A stretch of DNA of 64,000 nt from Haloimpatiens sp. FM7315 (GTDB lineage: Bacteria > Bacillota > Clostridia > Clostridiales > Clostridiaceae): positions 248,001-312,000 of the forward strand of contig JBGVUE010000001.1 of assembly GCA_041861885.1 (NCBI GenBank). The letters run 5' to 3'. The notes beneath the pieces are model-generated. The model did not search any database. It had not been told where the DNA came from and was given only the letters and a program-made list of their open reading frames with translations. Position 1 is the first letter of the stretch. Each line of letters starts with the position of its first letter. The position numbers were made by a program, and so were the translations under genes. This document shows positions 61,735 to 64,000 of the stretch, one piece after another.

Positions 61735-63081
61735 ATGAGTGTATTAAATTTCATAGTAGACCTTGGAGCAAGCGTTATGATGCCTATTATATTTACTATT
61801 TTTGCTTTTGCCCTTGGTGTTAAATTTGGGAAAGCTTTAAAAGCTGGTTTATTAGTAGGTATAGGTTTTATAGGGTTAAACTTAGTTATAGGTCTTTTAA
61901 CAGATAATTTAGGACCTGCGGCACAGCAAATGGTTAAAAATTTTGGACTTAATTTGCATGTAATAGATGTAGGCTGGCCAGCTGCAGCGGCAATTGCATT
62001 TGGTTCTAAGGTAGGGGCATTAATGATTCCAATAGGACTTATAGTAAATATAGTAATGCTTATAACAAAAACTACTCAAACAGTAAATATAGATATATGG
62101 AATTATTGGCATTTTGCTTTCACAGGAGCTATGGTGTCTGTATTAACAGGTAGCACTTTATGGGGTATATTTGCAGCAGTAATAAACATGATAGTAATAA
62201 TGGTAATTGGTGACTTAACAGCTAAAGGGGTAGAAGAACAACTAGGTCTTGAGGGTGTATCTATACCTCACGGATTCTCTGCATCTTTTGTACCAATAGC
62301 AATTGTAATAAACAAAATATTAGATTTCATACCAGGTATAAACAAAATAGAAATTAATGCAGAAAGTCTTCAAAAGAAATTTGGTGTCTTTGGAGAACCA
62401 GTATTTCTTGGAACTATGATTGGTGCATTACTTGGAATAATAGCAAAATATAATGTTAAAGGAATATTAACTTTAGCAGTAACTATGGGTGCTGTATTAG
62501 AATTAATACCAAAAATGGCATCAATTCTAATGGAAGGTTTAATGCCAGTATCAGAAGCCACTCAAAAGTTAATAGAAACAAAGTTTAAAAATAGGGGTAA
62601 ATTGTACATAGGTCTAGATTCAGCTGTAAGTATAGGACATCCTACAACACTTGTTGTATCACTTATATTAGTACCAGTAACGCTTTTATTATCAGTAATC
62701 ATTCCTGGAAATAGCTTTTTACCTTTTGCAAGTTTAGCAGGACTTCCATTTATGTTTGTTTTAATAGTTCCAGTAACTAAGGGAAATGTATTTAGAACAT
62801 TTATAGTTGGACTAGTTATTATAATTTGTGGATTATTAATAGGATCAAACTTAGCACCACTATTTACTGAAGCTGCTAAATTAGTTAAATTCGGTATGCC
62901 AAAAGGATCTACAGGATCCACTTTAATTTCAAGTATAGACTATGCTTCAAGCCCATTACCTTGGGTAATAATTCAATTCTTGAAATACAAAGTAATAGGT
63001 GTGGCTGCAATAGTAGTTTCAACACTTTCACTAATGATATACAATAGAAAAAGAATAGTTAAAGCAAATGTTGAACAATAA
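61735..63081 (+). CDS. gatC: PTS galactitol-type EIIC permease
   Basis: The intact 448-residue membrane protein has about ten helices, with the family segments DLGASVMMPIIFTIFAFALG and VGWPAAAAIAFGSKVGALMI. It carries the sugar or polyol across the membrane while EIIB phosphorylates it. Galactitol is the family name; no gatD, tagatose kinase or aldolase follows, so the actual substrate is open. A GGAGG site precedes the ATG. Confidence 0.9.
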   Translation: MSVLNFIVDLGASVMMPIIFTIFAFALGVKFGKALKAGLLVGIGFIGLNLVIGLLTDNLGPAAQQMVKNFGLNLHVIDVGWPAAAAIAFGSKVGALMIPIGLIVNIVMLITKTTQTVNIDIWNYWHFAFTGAMVSVLTGSTLWGIFAAVINMIVIMVIGDLTAKGVEEQLGLEGVSIPHGFSASFVPIAIVINKILDFIPGINKIEINAESLQKKFGVFGEPVFLGTMIGALLGIIAKYNVKGILTLAVTMGAVLELIPKMASILMEGLMPVSEATQKLIETKFKNRGKLYIGLDSAVSIGHPTTLVVSLILVPVTLLLSVIIPGNSFLPFASLAGLPFMFVLIVPVTKGNVFRTFIVGLVIIICGLLIGSNLAPLFTEAAKLVKFGMPKGSTGSTLISSIDYASSPLPWVIIQFLKYKVIGVAAIVVSTLSLMIYNRKRIVKANVEQ

Positions 63082-63093
63082 ATAATAAATAAT

Positions 63094-63140
63094 AAAAAAA
63101 TTGACTGGGGTACAATTTTAGTGCCACAGTCAATTTTTTT
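63094..63140. terminator. Bidirectional terminator
   Basis: 14-base stem (63094-63107 with 63127-63140) with A and T runs; the stop codon of the minus-strand radical SAM gene lies at its end. Confidence 0.85.
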
Positions 63141-64000
63141 ATACCCCAAGTAAATCAAAATCAGGAGTGAATTTAGATGATACGGTGCCATCTCCTTGTA
63201 TAAAAGCTTTAGTTATGCCTAAAGATAAGCAATAATCTATTAGTGAATCATAGTGATTTTTGTTTAGAGCTTTGTTAATTTCAGGATAATTTAAGGCGTT
63301 ATACATTGGTGTATATTGATTCATTAGACTTATATATACATTATCCTTAAAAGTGTTATGTATAAAATCTATTACTTTTTTTGAATCAAATAATAATGAA
63401 GGAAGCATAAGATGCCTTATAATAACACCTTTTTTTATAAGTCCATCCTCTGAAAATTTAGGTTCACCTACTTGAGATACCATTTCTTTTATAGCTTCTT
63501 TGGCGTAATTAAAATAGTTTGGGGCGCTTGAATACTTTATAGCGTATTTATCTTTATAATATTTTAAGTCAGGCAGATAAACATCTATATAACCCTTTAA
63601 ACTTTTTATGGTTTCTACATTTTCATAACCATTGGAATTATATAGTATTGGAATATTAAGTCCCTTAGCCTTTGAAAGCTTTATAGCTTCAATTATTTGA
63701 GGGACATATTGGGTTGGGGATACTAAATTTATATTATGAGCCCCTCTATTTTGCTGTTCTATAAAAATCTCACTTAGTCTTTCTATAGAAATTTCTTTTC
63801 CTAGGTTTTCTTGACTTATATTGTAGTTTTGGCAAAATACACATTTTAAATTACAATTAGAAAAGAACACAGTGCCAGAACCATTAGTCCCAGATATGCA
63901 AGGTTCTTCAAAGGCATGAAGAGACACCTTTGCAAGTTTAATATTTTTTCCGCTTCTACAAAAACCTAGTTCATTTTCAAGTCTATTTACTTTACAGTTT
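63139..64000 (-). CDS. PflA-like radical SAM protein (partial, runs off the window)
   Basis: At least 287 residues. The radical SAM motif is CNLKCVFCQNY. Before it are CRSGKNIKLA and EEPCISGTNGSGTVFF, the pattern of PflA-homologous proteins with a Cys-containing N-terminus (NCKVNRLENELGFC). After it come HNINLVSPTQYVPQI, GYIDVYLPDLKYY and IQGDGTVSSKF at the end. Its partner is not known; this subfamily is distinct from the true pyruvate formate-lyase activase. The start is beyond position 64000. Confidence 0.82.
   Translation of the reverse strand, partial: NCKVNRLENELGFCRSGKNIKLAKVSLHAFEEPCISGTNGSGTVFFSNCNLKCVFCQNYNISQENLGKEISIERLSEIFIEQQNRGAHNINLVSPTQYVPQIIEAIKLSKAKGLNIPILYNSNGYENVETIKSLKGYIDVYLPDLKYYKDKYAIKYSSAPNYFNYAKEAIKEMVSQVGEPKFSEDGLIKKGVIIRHLMLPSLLFDSKKVIDFIHNTFKDNVYISLMNQYTPMYNALNYPEINKALNKNHYDSLIDYCLSLGITKAFIQGDGTVSSKFTPDFDLLGV

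Overview
The window is AT-rich DNA from an anaerobic, spore-forming Firmicute, most likely a Clostridium of the sensu stricto group. The evidence is a gerB-gerC-gerA germinant receptor operon, a Csp protease/SleC cortex-lysis locus, an [FeFe] hydrogenase, a double-cubane reductase with its ATPase activator, a T-box leader, strong GGAGG ribosome sites and poly-A/poly-T rich coding sequence. No rRNA, tRNA, CRISPR array or intact mobile element was seen.

Layout. 1-6.4 kb: end of a chemoreceptor-like gene, a PHP phosphatase, then a LytTR/GHKL two-component system with a heterodimeric ABC exporter. 6.6-10.2 kb: gerBCA. 10.6-14.4 kb: M42 peptidase, a small protein, and HelD on the minus strand. 14.4-16 kb: a structured leader, a degraded MATE gene and an IS remnant. 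16-19.6 kb: nitroreductase, phosphoesterase, two small membrane proteins and an unrecognised, possibly exported protein. 19.8-26.7 kb: a radical-SAM DNA repair/modification pair, a group-B-like hydrogenase, an M24 peptidase, a purine permease and a HesB-like protein. 26.8-32.5 kb: PatB-like lyase, Na+/solute symporter, HD-gene remnant, EamA transporter, a glycine riboswitch with no partner gene, and DUF503. 32.7-44.3 kb: aldehyde dehydrogenase, T-box-asnS, double-cubane reductase operon, znuACB with a Zur-like operator, a long glutamine synthetase, murI. 44.6-46.7 kb: small housekeeping genes. 46.9-51.8 kb: a tandem subtilase (CspB-CspA type) followed by sleC. 52.3-53.6 kb: an H-NOX chemoreceptor pseudogene and a PAP2 gene. 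53.8-58.6 kb: glycerol catabolism operon. 58.8-63.1 kb: Gat-type PTS operon with its PRD regulator. The end holds a PflA-like radical SAM gene.

The dominant technical signal is reading-frame breakage. About 33 breaks in about 20 genes can each be healed by adding one base. Most lie in A, T or G runs of 4 to 7, and a few in runs of only 2 or 3. Every one has the same polarity (a base missing). That is what homopolymer under-calling produces, and it makes intact genes look broken and makes gerB and gerC look fused. I annotate these genes over their full span and give the break positions. Three loci are different and look truly decayed. The MATE gene has an internal deletion and an IS remnant. 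The H-NOX chemoreceptor has a lost start, two in-frame stops and large deletions. The HD gene is a truncated remnant.

The best biological leads are the two-catalytic-domain Csp fusion next to sleC, the orphan glycine riboswitch, the unexplained leader RNA at 14.6 kb, and the unrecognised protein at 18.7-19.6 kb with its small membrane neighbours.
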